A stretch of 64,000 nt of DNA from Littorina saxatilis (GCF_037325665.1 NC_090254.1:17997723-18061722); one strand, 5' to 3'; positions 1-12,282 are shown, numbered from the stretch's first letter. Numbers and translations are program-made. The notes: generated by a model not told the origin, from the letters alone.

Positions 1-450
1 TATTTTTTATTTTTTTTATGCAATTTATATTGCGCACATATTCAAGGCGCAGAGATTTATTTATGCCGTGTGAGATGGAATTTTTTTAAACAATACATCA
101 CGCATTCACATCGGCCAGCAGATCGCAGCCATTTTGGCGCATATCCTACTTTTCACGGGCTATTATTCAAAGTCACACAGGTATTTTGGTGGACTTTTTT
201 TTTATCTATGCCTATACAATTTTGCCAGGAAAGACCCTTTTGTCAATCGTGGAATCTTTAACGTGCACACCCCAATGTAGTGTACACGAAGGGACCTCTG
301 TTTTTCGTCTCATCCGAAAGACTAGCACTTGAACCCACCACCTAGGTTAGGAAAGGGGGGAGAAAATTGCTAACGCCCTGACCCAGGGTTGAACTCGCAA
401 CCTCTCGCTTCCGAGCGCAAGTGCGTTACCACTCGGCCACCCAGGAATTG
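1..450 (-). repeat. tRNA-derived SINE, minus strand, running off the left edge
   Basis: Read on the minus strand, positions 449-385 form a tRNA-like head with A box TGGCCGAGTGGTAACGCA and B box GAGTTCAACCC. A long body follows, ending near the window edge in text about an AT-rich tail. A second copy of the body, with the same GATCTTTAACGTGCACACCCC block, lies at about 55375-55655. It is not a real tRNA gene because the head is degenerate and fused to the repeat body. It sits just upstream of the first visible exon of the NEURL4-like gene, on the opposite strand. Confidence 0.75.
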
Positions 451-486
451 TACATGAATATCATGCTGTCATCCTCTTTTTTTCAG

Positions 487-3293
487 ATGGTTACTTTGAC
501 CCCCAGCAGATGTTGTGTTTCTGCGAGTCTTGCCACAAGCAGAGAGGGGATGACTTGTACCACAAGCGGGGAGAACCACCCAAGGACTACGCTCTGCCCT
601 ACGGCTGGTGCAGATATGTCTTGAGGTTTGTGATGGTGCATATGGTGTGTGTAAGATAGTGCTTGTTTGTGTGAACCTCCGGCTTTATGGTGAGATTCAA
701 AGAGGGGCTAGACTCACCTGTATGGTTGGTTTTAGGGGTTTATGGTGGTGCGGGAGTTTGCATGAGTAGACATACATGTGAATTTCAGAGAGAGTGGGCA
801 TATGTGTGAACATCTGCCTTTCTGGGGTTTTGTTCAAACTAGCATATCCACTGAGGGGCTTTGCTCAACCTAGTAGTTGCAGCAAATATAATGATCTTTA
901 AGTTTGTCATTATGATAAAGTTTGGGTGTTAAACTTTATGTGGCTGTGCTTTGGCACCTGTAAGCGTGCACACGTATGGAGAGAGCACATAGCGCATTTA
1001 GGAAAGCAAAGTCCTTACTGCTCTTTGAGTTTGATGCATGAAAAGAATTGAGGTCTAAAACGCTTGTGTGTTCTCTCTTGCCAGCTGCTCACATGTCTGT
1101 CAGGTGTCATTTTTGTTTCACCTCATTGTTAACGTTCCAATGACCTACCATTCTACCGGCACGGTTGGCCTAGTGGTAAGGCGTCCGCCCCGTGATCGGG
1201 AGGTCGTGGGTTCGAACCCCGGCCGGGTCATACCTAAGACTTTAAAATTGGCAATCTAGTGGCTGCTCCGCCTGGCGTCTGGCATTATGGGGTTAGTGCT
1301 CGGACTGGTTGGTCCGGTGTCAGAATAATGTGACTGGGTGAGACAATGAAGCCTGTGCTGCGACTTCTGTCTTGGGTGTGGCGCACATTATATGTCAAAG
1401 CAGCACCGCCCTGATATGGCCCCTCGTGGTCGGCTGGGCGTTAAGCAAACAAACTTACAAACCTACCATTCTTGTTTTTTGATTCACCTCATTGCTTTTT
1501 TCAGACCTCCCAGCAAAGCACATGCACTGAACGTTGCAGAGAAGTGGCACACAGCCTACCACGGAACAAGGCTGGACCTGGTCAGACGAATACTGGACCG
1601 GGGTGACCTCCTTAGTCCAAGTAGGTGGCTGGACAGTGACTTCAATTTCACCTGTATTCAGAGGAATACAGAGTACGGATGCCGATATGGCTGGTATTTG
1701 AAAATGGCCATGCACATGACCTGTCCTTTGGAATGACAGAGGCTTCTTCTGTGTAGCAAGTGACCCTCCAAGTGTTCAGCTCAATGACAAACGCAACGTT
1801 GACATGCCTGTGCAGTGGAACCCCTTTTAAGACACTCCCTGGGCGGGGATGTAGCTCAGTCGGTAGCGCGCTGGATTTGTATCCAGTTGGCCGCTGTCAG
1901 CGTGAGTTCGTCCCCACGTTCGGCGAGAGATTTATTTCTCAGAGTCAACTTTGTGTGCAGACTCTCCTCGGTGTCCGAACACCCTCGTGTGTACACGCAA
2001 GCACAAGACCAAGTGCGCACAAAAAAGATCCTGTAATCCATGTCAGAGTTCGGTGGGTTATAGAAACACAAAAATACCCAGCATGCTTCCTCCGAAAACG
2101 GCGTATGGCTGCCTAAATGGCGGGGTAAAAAACGGTCATACACATAAAATTCCACTCGTGCAAAAAAACACGTGTGTACGTGGGAGTTTCAGCCCACGAA
2201 CGCAGAAGAAGAAGAAGAAGAAGACACTCCCTCCCTTTTAACAACCTGGTTTTTTTTCTCAGATTTTCTGTTCATAACCTGTGTAAATTTACCCTCATTT
2301 TAAGACTTTTTTGAGGTCTTAAAAGGGGGTTCCACTGTATTTGCAGTTGATCAACCTGTGCTGTATTATGGATATTGAAGAACAGCTGAATAGGCTCTTG
2401 TGACCTCAAGATTAATTGTGTTATATGGACCAGTGTGTAATATGTTCAAATATTGAGTGCTTGCTGGGAGTATAACGGGAGGCTGGTTGACGCATGTTTT
2501 AGGTGAATCAGGGAGTGTGGGGAGCATACTGCTACCAGAGCCTCATGTGTACACAGAGAAATCCCGACCAGAAAACCTGGGGGGTCAGCCCATCTTTTTC
2601 TCTCCCACCTTGCGCTATGCGGGGAGCACCGACTTCTGCCCAAAACACAGGTAAGAATTTGACGCTCATAAAAAATGTCCGCTTCTCATAACGTCGGTTA
2701 TGATTATTCATGAGTTGGAGAAACCACACTGAGGGAAAAGGTGCCTCATTTTCATCTGCTGGAGGCACACCACTCACTCTAGTTTACCTCTCGTCTGGAT
2801 CAGACTACAAAAAGCAGTACTTCATTTTTGGAAGAAAATTAAGTCCAAAGGTATAGCTGGTTAGGAACTGATATTAAGTAACAATGGATTGGGTTGGTGC
2901 ATCAACTTAAAAGTCAGTTCGCAGACTTAGAAAGGGGAAATAAACCTCTTGTAATGGAAGACTTGGCAAAGAAAAGACAAGCTGCTGTACGTCAGAAAGC
3001 AGTAATGAAGCAAATGCTACCACCAGTAATTCCACAAAAGTACATTCAACAACATCTTCTCTTCTTATCTCAGGTTCATGGACCCACGAACACGCAAAAC
3101 CTACCAGGGACGGGTCGCCTACCAAGTGTGGGTCAAACCTGGGTCCTACAAGGTCGGGGCTCAAGGTCAGGGGTCGCCGACAGAGGACATTGCTCAACAG
3201 GTGGACCCTCATTTCCACAACAGCGAACTGGCCTGGTCCACTAAGGAGAGAGGGTCTCTCATGCTCTACGCTCTTTTGTTGAGAGTAGAATGA
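487..3293 (+). CDS. NEURL4-like protein, C-terminal four exons (partial)
   Basis: Exons 487-625, 1505-1620, 2503-2650 and 3074-3293 splice in frame with AG/GT borders and end at TGA 3291-3293. The joined product contains the blocks CFCESCHKQRGDDLYHKRGE, YHGTRLDLVRRILDRGDLL, FSPTLRYAGS and YQVWVKPGSYKVG, then WSTKERGSLMLYALLLRVE at the end. From memory this matches the extreme C-terminus of neuralized-like protein 4, which in animals is a multi-NHR centriolar protein working with HERC2 in ubiquitin-dependent control. No NHR domain is inside the window, since upstream exons lie to the left, so the family name rests on the tail alone. The first visible exon begins mid-codon (prior phase unknown). 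Introns hold a SINE (1155-1460) and a SINE nested in a small transposon (1812-2338). An alternative is another protein sharing this cysteine-rich/YHGT tail. Confidence 0.68.
1155..1460 (+). repeat. tRNA-derived SINE type A, full length
   Basis: The head has A box TGGCCTAGTGGTAAGGCG and B box GGGTTCGAACCCC. A conserved body follows and the tail reads GGCTGGGCGTTAAGCAAAC. A 12-bp target-site duplication, ACCTACCATTCT, lies at 1143-1154 and 1461-1472. A near-identical copy is at 19214-19527 and a short minus-strand piece at about 8008-8080. It lies in intron 1 of the visible NEURL4-like exons. Confidence 0.9.
1812..2338. mobile_element. Small pogo/Tigger-like TIR element, split by a SINE
   Basis: The left end is CAGTGGAACCCC TTTTAAGAC and the right end is GTCTTAAAAGGGGGTTCCACTG, forming terminal inverted repeats, with TA at the right edge. 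A type B SINE (1841-2222) interrupts it. Related copies in the window are at about 43103-43746, 47342-47512, 52491-52672, 55217-56122 and 59909-60076. There is no coding capacity. Confidence 0.75.
1841..2222 (+). repeat. tRNA-derived SINE type B, full length
   Basis: The tRNA-like head (A box GATGTAGCTCAGTCGGTAG; B-box-like GAGTTCGTCCC) is followed by a roughly 300-bp body and an (AAG)n tail. The 10-bp duplication GACACTCCCT lies at 1831-1840 and 2223-2232. It is inserted into the TIR element 1812-2338, so it is younger than that element. Confidence 0.92.
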
Positions 3294-3984
3294 GGCGCTT
3301 TTCTGTTGGGCAGACGAAGAAGGGGTAAAAGCTGCATTGTCTATGATCTTCAGGTTGGGAGGAGTGTGTGTGTATGTGCGGAGAAGTTTCGTTTTTGAAT
3401 TCTTTGATGACAGAAGTGCTGGTGGGGACACTGACAGACACGGTACATCACTGCGCTTTTGTGTGAAAAATAGTGAAAATAACACAAATTCTAAGTCCTT
3501 GATTTTGTATAATTGCTTCAGGAGAAGGCCAAAAATAGTGTACAAAAGTCACAAATTCAGGGAAAACCTCTTCAAGTGCAGGCACGGTACTGAGCTTGAA
3601 CTGAAAATGTTAGTAAAACAACACTATCACTATCCCATTTAATTTATTCACTGTTTTCTCTTGCAAACCAGTGCTAAAGACAGACCACCAAGTTCAGAAT
3701 TCATGGTTAAACCTTGAATGATGCTGCGTTGGGTACAGCCATGTTTTCTGTGCTTGTGCTCTACTGTGAAATTGGATGTTTGTTTGATGGTTGCATAACA
3801 TTTATGCTTGGGGCGTGCTGGTAAACAGAAGAATACAAAAGTTAAAGTGTGTAAAGAAGGAAAAGTGTGTGTGTGTGTATGAAGAAGAAGGAAGAAGACA
3901 TTTGAAGGAACAAATCAGTATTGAGGAAGACAAGAATACTCTTATATTCATTTCTTAGGTTTTCACTCCCTTTATTTGTTTATA

Positions 3985-4290
3985 AGGCCTAAAAAAAAAA
4001 TAGGTGTGGTTACGGTAACCCGACCTACCCTATTTTTAGGGGCCGATCCTATAACTTTTTATTACATTTGTCAACAAAAAAAAACACACCCAAAAAAAAC
4101 GAGTGCTAAAAACGCAATGAAAGCGAAAGCGCCCGTGTCGCACACTTATTTCCCTGTCAAGTAGGTTTAATTTGTACACATTAGAAAAAAAAGTTTAAAA
4201 AAAAAAAAAGTGATTGCCTACCTACCTACCCTATTTTTTTGGGCTATGTTACCGTAACCACACCTATTTTTTGGGGGGGGGGCCTAAGTG
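3985..4290. mobile_element. AGGCCTAAAA... MITE with palindromic subterminal GGTTACGGTAACC
   Basis: The left end reads AATAGGTGTGGTTACGGTAA and the right end is its inverse, each containing the palindrome GGTTACGGTAACC or a close form. The interior is A-rich and non-coding. A close copy is at 28259-28566 and a degraded relative at about 13260-13450. Confidence 0.75.
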
Positions 4291-4727
4291 GGAAGGGCCA
4301 TGTGGATGTTTTTACATTATTATCTTGAGCAGAAGTCTTGTGTTTGTTTGTTCGTTTGAAGAGAGAGTGCTTTCATGTCTATCAACAGAGTGGTACAAAC
4401 ACAAGTGTGTATATTGATAAGAACGTTTGAAAATGTATACCATGACAGTGATGAGGGTGCAAGACTAAAAGGAAGATGGTACGTGATTAAGATTGTTCCC
4501 TCAGGATCTTTACACAGGTTGATCAATATCGGTGAACTTTGACGTGGATTTTGATTCTTGTAAATGTTAAACACTCCTCATTGCTCAAAATGTTGGCTGC
4601 AACAATATTATTGTGCTTGGTCATAGACCACTTGACAGAAACTACTTGTAACCCCACTTGTGCTTCAGCAGAAGTTAGGAGAATTTGCTTGAACATAAGT
4701 GGACAAAGCGTCCAGAAGTTTTTAATA

Positions 4728-4901
4728 CAGTGGAACCTGTGATGTAAAGGCCCCTCCGATGAGAGGACACCTCTCATTCAAGGACACCTATTTTCCCCTG
4801 GTCTATATCCTTGACCATAATATGTGTGTCATAACAGGCCACCTGCAATGTAGGAGCTCTTTAAGTGCTACGGAAAGTGCTCTTTCATCACAGGTACCAC
4901 T
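4728..4901. mobile_element. Short TIR element, CAGTGGAACCTGTGATG family
   Basis: The left end CAGTGGAACCTGTGATG is matched by the right end CATCACAGGTACCACT in inverse orientation, with TA flanking on the left. Relatives are the composite at 19098-20104 and a fragment at about 21612-21700. The termini resemble those of pogo/Tigger-type elements. Confidence 0.65.
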
Positions 4902-5554
4902 TTCCACCAGTTATTACCCATAAATGAAATCGACAAGGATATTCCATTTGTCACTGGCTGTAAAAACCCCACATATCTGTGTATGTACCTCGAAGCCAAA
5001 GATGTTTAAGAAAATACAGAAAATGTGATACTGACAATAGTTGACGTAAATTTCAGTCCATACTGTCTGTGGTGCTAGCTGAAGACTTGTTGAGATGTGA
5101 AGCTGTTCTAAAACTCTTATCACACACTCAAGCTTCAAGAGTCTGTGCATGCTCATCCTACAAAAATTAATAAATTTGTGACTGCAGGGGAGTGTGTTTG
5201 GTGTACTAATGACTAATGTGAGGTTACAATGTTTTCATGATTAAAAAATCACTTGTTACTGTGGAAAACTGGCCACTTTTTGTTTTTTGTTTTTTTTGCG
5301 ACATGTTTTTTTCTGTTCTTGTTTGTGTCCGTATTTTATGTGACGTTCATTTTTGGCAGTGTTTGTCCCTATTCTTAAATAGATCTAATGCCTTGCAGGA
5401 TTGGCCACAACTACTGTCAGGTATTTCAGGCCCATAGACATGAACAAAATCAGTTTATTTTATTTATTTATTTGTTTAGATGTTTATTTGTTTCATTTTT
5501 GCTTGTTATAAGTCACACATTGCTAAAGTGTAAGTGGTGTAACAAGATGTATAT

Positions 5555-5691
<137 letters not shown>

Positions 5692-6081
5692 GCAGAGGGA
5701 AATGACTTGTGTGCTGTCACATTGCTTTCTGCTTGTATATAAACTCCACAAAAAAACTTGCAGTACAGACAAAGTATTTGTCTGCATCTTTATTTCTTTA
5801 TGTTTTGTTTTATTCCTTCTCTCAAGAAAATATCCTGTAGCTGAAGATAAAGTGATGATAGGTTAATTTTAAAGGGGACAAACTGTGTTTTCTAGTCTAC
5901 CCCTTTATGCCAATTCTACTTATGGTCCCTCTCTCGTGACTCAACTATTTGTTGAAAAGAAAACTGACATTAACAAAAATTATGTTTGGGTACAACAAAA
6001 ATGGCAGGGAAATTAACAAATGAGTCAAATAATATATGTCAAGAAACCAAAGTCAATTTAGTATTGCCACAAACTCACATA

Positions 6082-6120
<39 letters not shown>

Positions 6121-6906
6121 TCTGTCTCTGTCTCTGTCTCTCTCAGTTTCAAACAGTGCTTTCATTTGAATTGTTCCACAGAACCAAGAACCTGCTAATG
6201 GGGTCGCAGTTCCAATTTATTCTTTTTTATCTGTGATACATTAGTTCCTTGCGTGAGTACCATAACTGGTTGATGTTTATGTGATACATGTATGTTAGTA
6301 CCTTTCTCATTTATTATTTTTGTTGTGACCATGAACATGGAAAGGGTTTTTGTGTATTTACTTTTTTACATTAGACATTTTTGTGTATTGATTGATTTTA
6401 CTCCGTTATGGATGATATTGTTCGTATATTTTTATACCATGATTTTCCTGAGTTATTGTCTTCACAATTTTTTTTTATCCGTGTGTTGAGGATGTTATTT
6501 ATTTATTTTTTTTGTCTGTGCTTTACTACTTTGATAATTGGTACCAATTGTATAAAAGTGAGAGAGAGAGAGAAAGAAACAGAATACAAATGTTTGTGTG
6601 AAATGGTGGAGAGAGAAAGAGTAAGCTTTGTGTACATTTTTTGCAGGAATTGTTTTAATGAAGGTCATGTTTTGTGCCAAGTATTTTGTCCTGTTCAGAT
6701 CTCGTTTTGTTTGTTTGTGTGTGAATGGAAACATTACAGAAGGTATAATTTTCATTAATTTGCTGGTTGGTATTTATAGTTGAGAGCAAGAAGCTGTCAA
6801 GTATGTACAATGTTTTAACTGCCATCCAGTTCAACATAAATGTTCTGTGAGACATGTGTTAAGAATAAATTACACTGCAAGTTGAATTTCTTGTGCATTT
6901 TGTATG

Positions 6907-7456
6907 CTCTCTCTATCTATCTCTCTCTCTCTCTTGCTTGCTGCCCCCCCCCCCCCCCCCTCTCAGTCTTTGTTTCTGCACTCTCTGTGTGCCTCTCTCT
7001 CTTGCTGCCCCCCACCCCCTCCCCCTCCCCTCTCAGTCTTTATTACTGCACTCTCTGTGTCCCTCTCTCTCTCTTGCTGCCCCCCTCCCAGTCTTTGTTA
7101 CTGCACTCTCTGTGTCCCTCTCTCTCTCTTGCTGCCCCCTCCCCCCTCTCAGTCTTTGTTACTGCACTCTCTGTGTCCCTCTCTCTTTCTTGCTGCCCCC
7201 CCCCCCCTCTCAGTCTTTGTTACTGCACTCTCTGTGTCCCTCTCTCTCTCTTGCTGCCCCCCCCCCCCCCTCTCAGTCTTTGTTACTGCACTCTCTGTGT
7301 CCCTCTCTCTCTCTCTCTCTCTTGCTGCCCCTCCTCCCCCCACCCCCCCCCCCCCCCCTCAGTCTTTGTCACTGCCCTCTCTCTCTCTCTCTCTTGCTGC
7401 CCCCCCCCCCCCCCTCTGTCTTTGTCCCTGCACTCTCTGTGTCACTCTCTGTCTCT
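6907..7456. repeat. Polypyrimidine minisatellite
   Basis: About nine imperfect units, each containing CAGTCTTTGTTACTGCACTC, a CTCTCTCT run, TTGCTGC and a C tract. The plus strand is nearly pure pyrimidine over much of 550 bp. It gives long but meaningless open frames in all three plus-strand frames. It lies downstream of the NEURL4-like gene. Confidence 0.95.
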
Positions 7457-7483
7457 CAAACCAGATGCCTTTATCTTCTCTTC

Positions 7484-7894
7484 TTGTACAGAGACCTGGG
7501 AACCCGTGTTTTGCACTTGGAGTATTCTCAAACAAACTTGGCGTACTTTCAGAAAAATGAGTGTACTCCACACAACATTTGAACATCAATGATGCAAACA
7601 TGCTTCTCACGCGTCTGTGCACCGTTAATTAAGTTTACCAATACATTTAAAACAATTGCATCTTTCAAAAGCTGTAATCATTGATCAAATGCAGAGTTAT
7701 CCAGTTATTTTTAATCACTAATATAAACAGTGCCCCAGTAAATATACAGGAATGACAGGGATGCGCTTGTGAAGAAAAGTAGTCTAGGAATTGTTCTCAT
7801 CGTATTTTTTTTCCCCTACCGTACTGATCATATTTTAGACAATCAGGCATACAAAATACGGCGAAATCGTATGGGTTCCCAGGCCTGTGTACAA
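7484..7894. mobile_element. MITE with 20+ bp terminal inverted repeats
   Basis: The left terminus contains GAGACCTGGGAACCC after CTTGTACA. The right terminus is the inverse, GGGTTCCCAGGCCTG then TGTACAAG. No coding capacity and no clear flanking duplication. Confidence 0.65.
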
Positions 7895-8007
7895 GTTCAA
7901 AACAAAAAGAAATAACAAATACATATAACTGCTGAATAAATTAAAAAAAAAGAATTATTAATATGCTCTATAGAGGCTTGGCAGTCTGGAAACAGAGAAG
8001 CAGCATC

Positions 8008-8080
8008 AAGTTTGTTTGTTTGCTTGCTTAACGCCCAGCCGACCACGAAGGGCCATATCACGGGGCGGACGCCTTACCAG
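8008..8080 (-). repeat. Type A SINE fragment
   Basis: Read on the minus strand it joins part of the type A head (GGTAAGGCGTCCGCCCC) directly to the tail (GGCTGGGCGTTAAGCAAG), so the body is deleted. Confidence 0.75.
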
Positions 8081-8711
8081 CATCAAGTGTTTGTTCTTAC
8101 ATTTAGTTCAGTACAAGAAGAAGCATAATCATTTAGTAAAACAATCAACAGAAACCTTCAAACCATTCACGATGGTGGGTTGAAGCGGGGTTTGTTGCAT
8201 TTTTTAGATCACAAACGACAGTTATTTTCTCCACAATATTCTCCAATTCCTCTACTGAACTCAAAATTTTCTTATATCTGTTGGCAATATTGGCTCTTTC
8301 TTTCAGTGTGTTATTATTTCTTATTTTTAATATTTGAACACTCATATATGTTGGCAATATTGTCTCTTTCTCTCAGTGTGTTATTCATTCTTACTTTTAA
8401 TATTTGAACACTTTTTTTGTGTCAACAATGATAATCAATATTTTGTAGAACTCTCAATGTTGTCTTCCTGTTCACAAAAGAAACTTCTGTTCTGAAACCA
8501 AATTTAACATGTATCACCTGTTTTTGTTCCTTCTCTTTTTTAATTTTAATTTGATTAACCTTCATGAATGTTTTTCGTTTGTTATCCTGTGACCGAGCAC
8601 AAAGATACTGATCTGATAGTCACTGATACCCACTGAGCCGTCGCGGACCCCATTCTAACCAAGGACAGTCACTCTCTAACACTTACAAGGGACACAACTC
8701 TGCCGAAAGCC

Positions 8712-11700
8712 ATGTTGAGGTGAGACGGAAAATCGGAAGAACAAACCACATCGAAAGTCCAGTATAATTTTTAAAGTAAGACTTCATATGCTTGCTTATT
8801 AATTTCCTACGTTTCTAGATATACACATGCATATTTCTGTTGCTAATCGGTCAACAAGCACGTGCACAAATTGCGACAATTTCGCATTTTTCTGATGCCA
8901 GAGGTCATGCTGTCGATATACGAGAAAGGAAACTAGAGGATGAAAAGGGACAGGGGAGAAAAAGAGAGTTGGTTTAAGGATAGAGAGAGAGCGAGTTTAT
9001 TCCCTTATCCCCTTACAAGATCTTTTATCAACTTTTGACCGGCCAGGACCCGAGAACCATGCAAGTATGATACTGTAAAACTGCGTAAACTGTAAAACTA
9101 AAACAGAAATGTACACAGCAACAGCACACAAACAAAACAGGAATGCATGTTTAACTCGCATGACATTTGCTGTGTGACTTAAAGGCACAGTAAGCCTCCC
9201 GTAAACCATCACAGAGCTCCCCGAGCGTCTAAATACAGTACAAGCATACTTCCATTTGAACGCTCACCGAACGGGAACATCCTGGCTGCTTTCTGTCGAG
9301 CGTGAGACATTTTCAAAGAATTTATTTTCGTAGACTTGTTCCGTTAACAACAACGGCGCCTCGTTTTTGCGCTAGACCTAACTTTTAAAATCTAAATAAT
9401 AAATTGACAGCTTGTTACACAAACATTCTTTAATCATAAAAGAATTCGTTTTTCATCAAGACAAGATCAGAACAATTCGAAGTTGTGAAAGTTTAAAAAA
9501 AGAAAAGCCCGGAAGCAGGGTCACGCAAGGGTCGTAGCAGACGACGGCCGGTTTATCAGTGCAAATCGCCGTTCCTCTCAACAGTCAAAAGCCATCGCTA
9601 GAGTTCTTGTGAACCACAGCCGTTGTTTCGTGCATAAAAAAAACGTGCTATTGTAGATAAGCTCACGTCGAGTCGCATTCAAATGACTAACTATGACGAC
9701 TGCATTGTGAAAAGGGAAAACTGGATCACACGGGTTCACGATGGCTCAGGGGCAAGATAAACCACGCAAAAATAAATTCTTTGAAAATTGTTCGCTCTTT
9801 ACGGAGGGCACCTAGGATGTTCTCAATTGGTGAGTGTTTAAATGAAATGGTGTTTGTACTGTGTGTAAAAGCCTGACCGTATCTGTGATGGTTTACGGGA
9901 GGCTTACTCTGCCTTTAAGAAAATAACAAAAAAGCAGTATTGTATTTTTGCTTTTTTTTACCCCCTCGGTATTGAAAAATATATTATCACTAAATTAATG
10001 TCTTCATGTGGAATCATTCATGTTTTTTTTAATATTTTTGATTATATTTCAGCAGGACCACCATGGCTTTACAGGGGAGGGCCTTGCACAAAATCTGTCA
10101 TGACCTTTTACGCATGAGTATTTCAGGTATGCAAGTGGAAGTGACAATGATGTTTGAAAATCACTGTCAGGCTTGTGAAAGAGTGGATACTCTTGGTTTT
10201 ATTGAGGCAAACTTTCTCACGTGACGTTGTAGGCCAGTCACTGGCAATGGGTTCTGAAACGGGTGGACAAGGAGCCAGGGGTGTTGCTAGACATTTTCAT
10301 GTTGGGACATTTGGCCGAAACTGTCAGAAAGCTTTAGGACATTTTGGAAAATGTTCGGCTATTATTTTCGATTCACGGTGACTGTCGTCTGCTTGCGTCT
10401 GCTTCGATCGACTCGACAACACTACTATCACTCACACTGACACTGCCCACATTCGCGGTGTTGCTATCATTTTGTCCGGAATTACCTACCTTGGCGAAGG
10501 GTAGCAAACCTTGGCCACTGATCAATTTAGTTGTTTTTTTTCGTTTTTGGTTGCGACATGATGTTCAAATCCAAATCGAAAGCACTGACTGACTGATAAA
10601 CTAAACTATCGTAAACCGGCGGACGCAAACGCTGAGAGTGTGGTTTCCCTTGTCCAAGGTAAACCACTCTGGCAGCTATATTTTTCGTCAATGGCTTCCG
10701 TTCAAAACATTTATGTTTCGTTTTTGGTATTCGCGAAGAAAATAAACGCCAGTCAGTTGACTAAGTAGATCGGCAGCAGTTTTAGCAATCAAAGCCTGAC
10801 CAATAAAAAGAACGGACAAAACTTGGCCGATCCAGACGAATACTCTTCGGACATTTGGCCGATAAGGACATGAAAGTTTCGGACAAAGTAAAAAAAAATC
10901 GGCGATTGGCCGAAGGGCCGATCCAAACGACACCCCTGCGGAGCATGTGTGAAAAGTTTGCCACAATAAAAGCAAAAGTATTCACTCTTTCACAATCCAT
11001 ACAAACTGGAGTACGTTATATCCCGAGTTCATCTATTTATTTTTTTAATACCAATGGTGTTGCTAAAAAAGCAAAGAGGAAATTATGGAAACAGGCATCA
11101 GCTTTCTGTGTACTTGCGCAAAGTAATCTTTATATTATTCAGTTTAAAATTATTGAACTCACAACCTCATTGCATATATGTATTACCGAAAAATAGTTTT
11201 TTTTAATATGTACATAACCAATTTCTCTTTTTTTTGGTGGTAATGTGCAGGCACTATAGATAAGTAAATGGATAATATATTAATTAGAACTCTTTTCTAA
11301 CATACCTATCACCCATTGAGACAGACAGAGACAAATAAGATAAAAACTTAAATGTTTTCAAAACTGAATATCTCTTTATGCTTTATGTATGCCATCTACA
11401 TCCCATTATGCTATCTATTAATAATAACTGTGTTTCTGCAGGCACCAGTAGAAAGACGGTGACACAGCCTGGGTTAGGCCGTCAGAAAGGCACAGCGGCT
11501 TCAATCTACCACAGTGGTTCAAGTAAATGTGTGCCTCACTTGCCCTGTGCATCCTTGCAAACGAAATCACCGAGAGAGAACACCAACTTGAACACAGTTG
11601 CAAACAGGAAGGAAAATGGGAACAGTTTATTTGACATCGGCACCAAGTTGACAAGTTTGCCCAACGCAAGTGCTGAGACAACAACTACAGACAGTCAGGG

Positions 11701-12184
11701 CTTGAGCTTGGCAACATGGCCGGGTGTGGGACATTTAGAGTACATCTGTCCATCACAGAAACTGTCCACTCTGCCAGATCTGACCATCCTGGAGCAAACC
11801 CCTGGCGCCGTGTCCTACGACCTACCCAAAATTCCCTCCCTCATTTCTCTCATCATCGACACGCCGGACCGCCCAGGCCAGTCTGAAGTTGCAGAGCCGG
11901 AGAACTCGCAGCGAAACACACCAAAAGAAGCCCGTTATATCATGAAGATCCGACGAAGAAAGATGAAGAGGCATCTTCTGAAAAAGTTCCGCAAGCGCAT
12001 GGCCTTCACCTTGAGAAAGATCAGGCGAGAACAACGTAGGAAGAAGGAGGCTGTTTTTATGGCTCGTCTTGCGAATCTTAAGGCGTGGGGAGATAACTTT
12101 GACGCTAAAGAGTGGGCTGAGGAAGAGCTGAACAAGGCCAGGTTGGGAGGTTTCTACATCAATGTTCTGGCAAAGAAACAGTAA
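8712..12184 (+). CDS. AURKAIP1: AURKAIP1 / mS38-like mitochondrial ribosomal protein
   Basis: Exons 8712-8719, 10053-10126 and 11442-12184 join to a 274-residue frame. The terminal block runs from MKIRRRKMKRHLLKKFRKRM to GGFYINVLAKKQ, a very basic helix-rich domain like the C-terminus of aurora kinase A-interacting protein 1 (mS38; yeast Cox24), a small-subunit mitoribosome protein. The family protein is shorter in human (about 199 residues). Here the middle is a Ser/Thr-rich, poorly conserved stretch. The tiny first exon (ATG TTG AG, then GTGAGA) is inferred: it joins in frame and gives an arginine-containing, acid-free start suited to mitochondrial import. If it is wrong, the ATG at 10063 gives 268 residues. 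Introns carry a 732-bp MITE (intron 1) and a nested MITE/hAT-like pair (intron 2); an inverted copy of the MITE starts 99 bp after the stop. Confidence 0.83.
9183..9914 (+). mobile_element. 732-bp TTAA-flanked MITE, copy 1
   Basis: It starts AGGCACAGTAAGCCTCCCG and ends with the inverse of AGGCAGAGTAAGCCTCCCG, with TTAA on both sides (9179-9182, 9915-9918). The inverted repeats extend imperfectly for about 160 bp inward, including GTAAACCATCACAG and TTTTCAAAGAATTTATTTT. No transposase is encoded. TTAA duplications are typical of piggyBac and a few other superfamilies, but the ends are not the usual piggyBac CCC. It lies in intron 1 of the AURKAIP1-like gene. Confidence 0.93.
10157..11010. mobile_element. 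MITE of the TTGTGAAAGAGTG family, split by a hAT-like element
   Basis: The left arm CTTGTGAAAGAGTGGATACT, with a following TTTTATTG and GGCAAACTTT block, is matched in inverse on the right (ending near 11010). A shorter relative is at about 58178-58396. It lies in intron 2 of the AURKAIP1-like gene. Confidence 0.65.
10276..10938. mobile_element. Non-autonomous hAT-like element
   Basis: The termini are CAGGGGTGTTG and the inverse CACCCCTG, typical of hAT ends. The flanks share GGAGC within an imperfect 8-bp window. The interior repeats GGACATTTTGG/GGACATTTGGCCG motifs near both ends. There is no transposase frame. It is inserted into the older MITE 10157-11010. Confidence 0.6.
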
Positions 12185-12282
12185 ATATTACTGTCAGATT
12201 AATTCTATTTTTTGCTTGGTCAGTGTCATGGAGACTGAGCAAGAATGCCATGCTTAGAAATTGTGAATTTTCACAGAATTAA

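Noticed and set aside
1160-1230. tRNA-like sequences that could pass as tRNA genes (also at 1845, 18600, 19215, 19600, 37445, 44262, 54017, and on the minus strand at 385-449 and 50820-50895)
   Set aside because: Each is fused to a SINE body with target-site duplications; the heads have degenerate arms and no independent terminator.
2907-3545. A 212-residue minus-strand frame
   Set aside because: It is antisense to the last NEURL4-like exon and its 3' UTR, with no recognisable domain.
6840-7592. A 250-residue open frame rich in Pro, Ser, Leu and Cys
   Set aside because: It runs through the polypyrimidine minisatellite; parallel open frames exist in all three plus-strand frames, and there is no domain or splice support.
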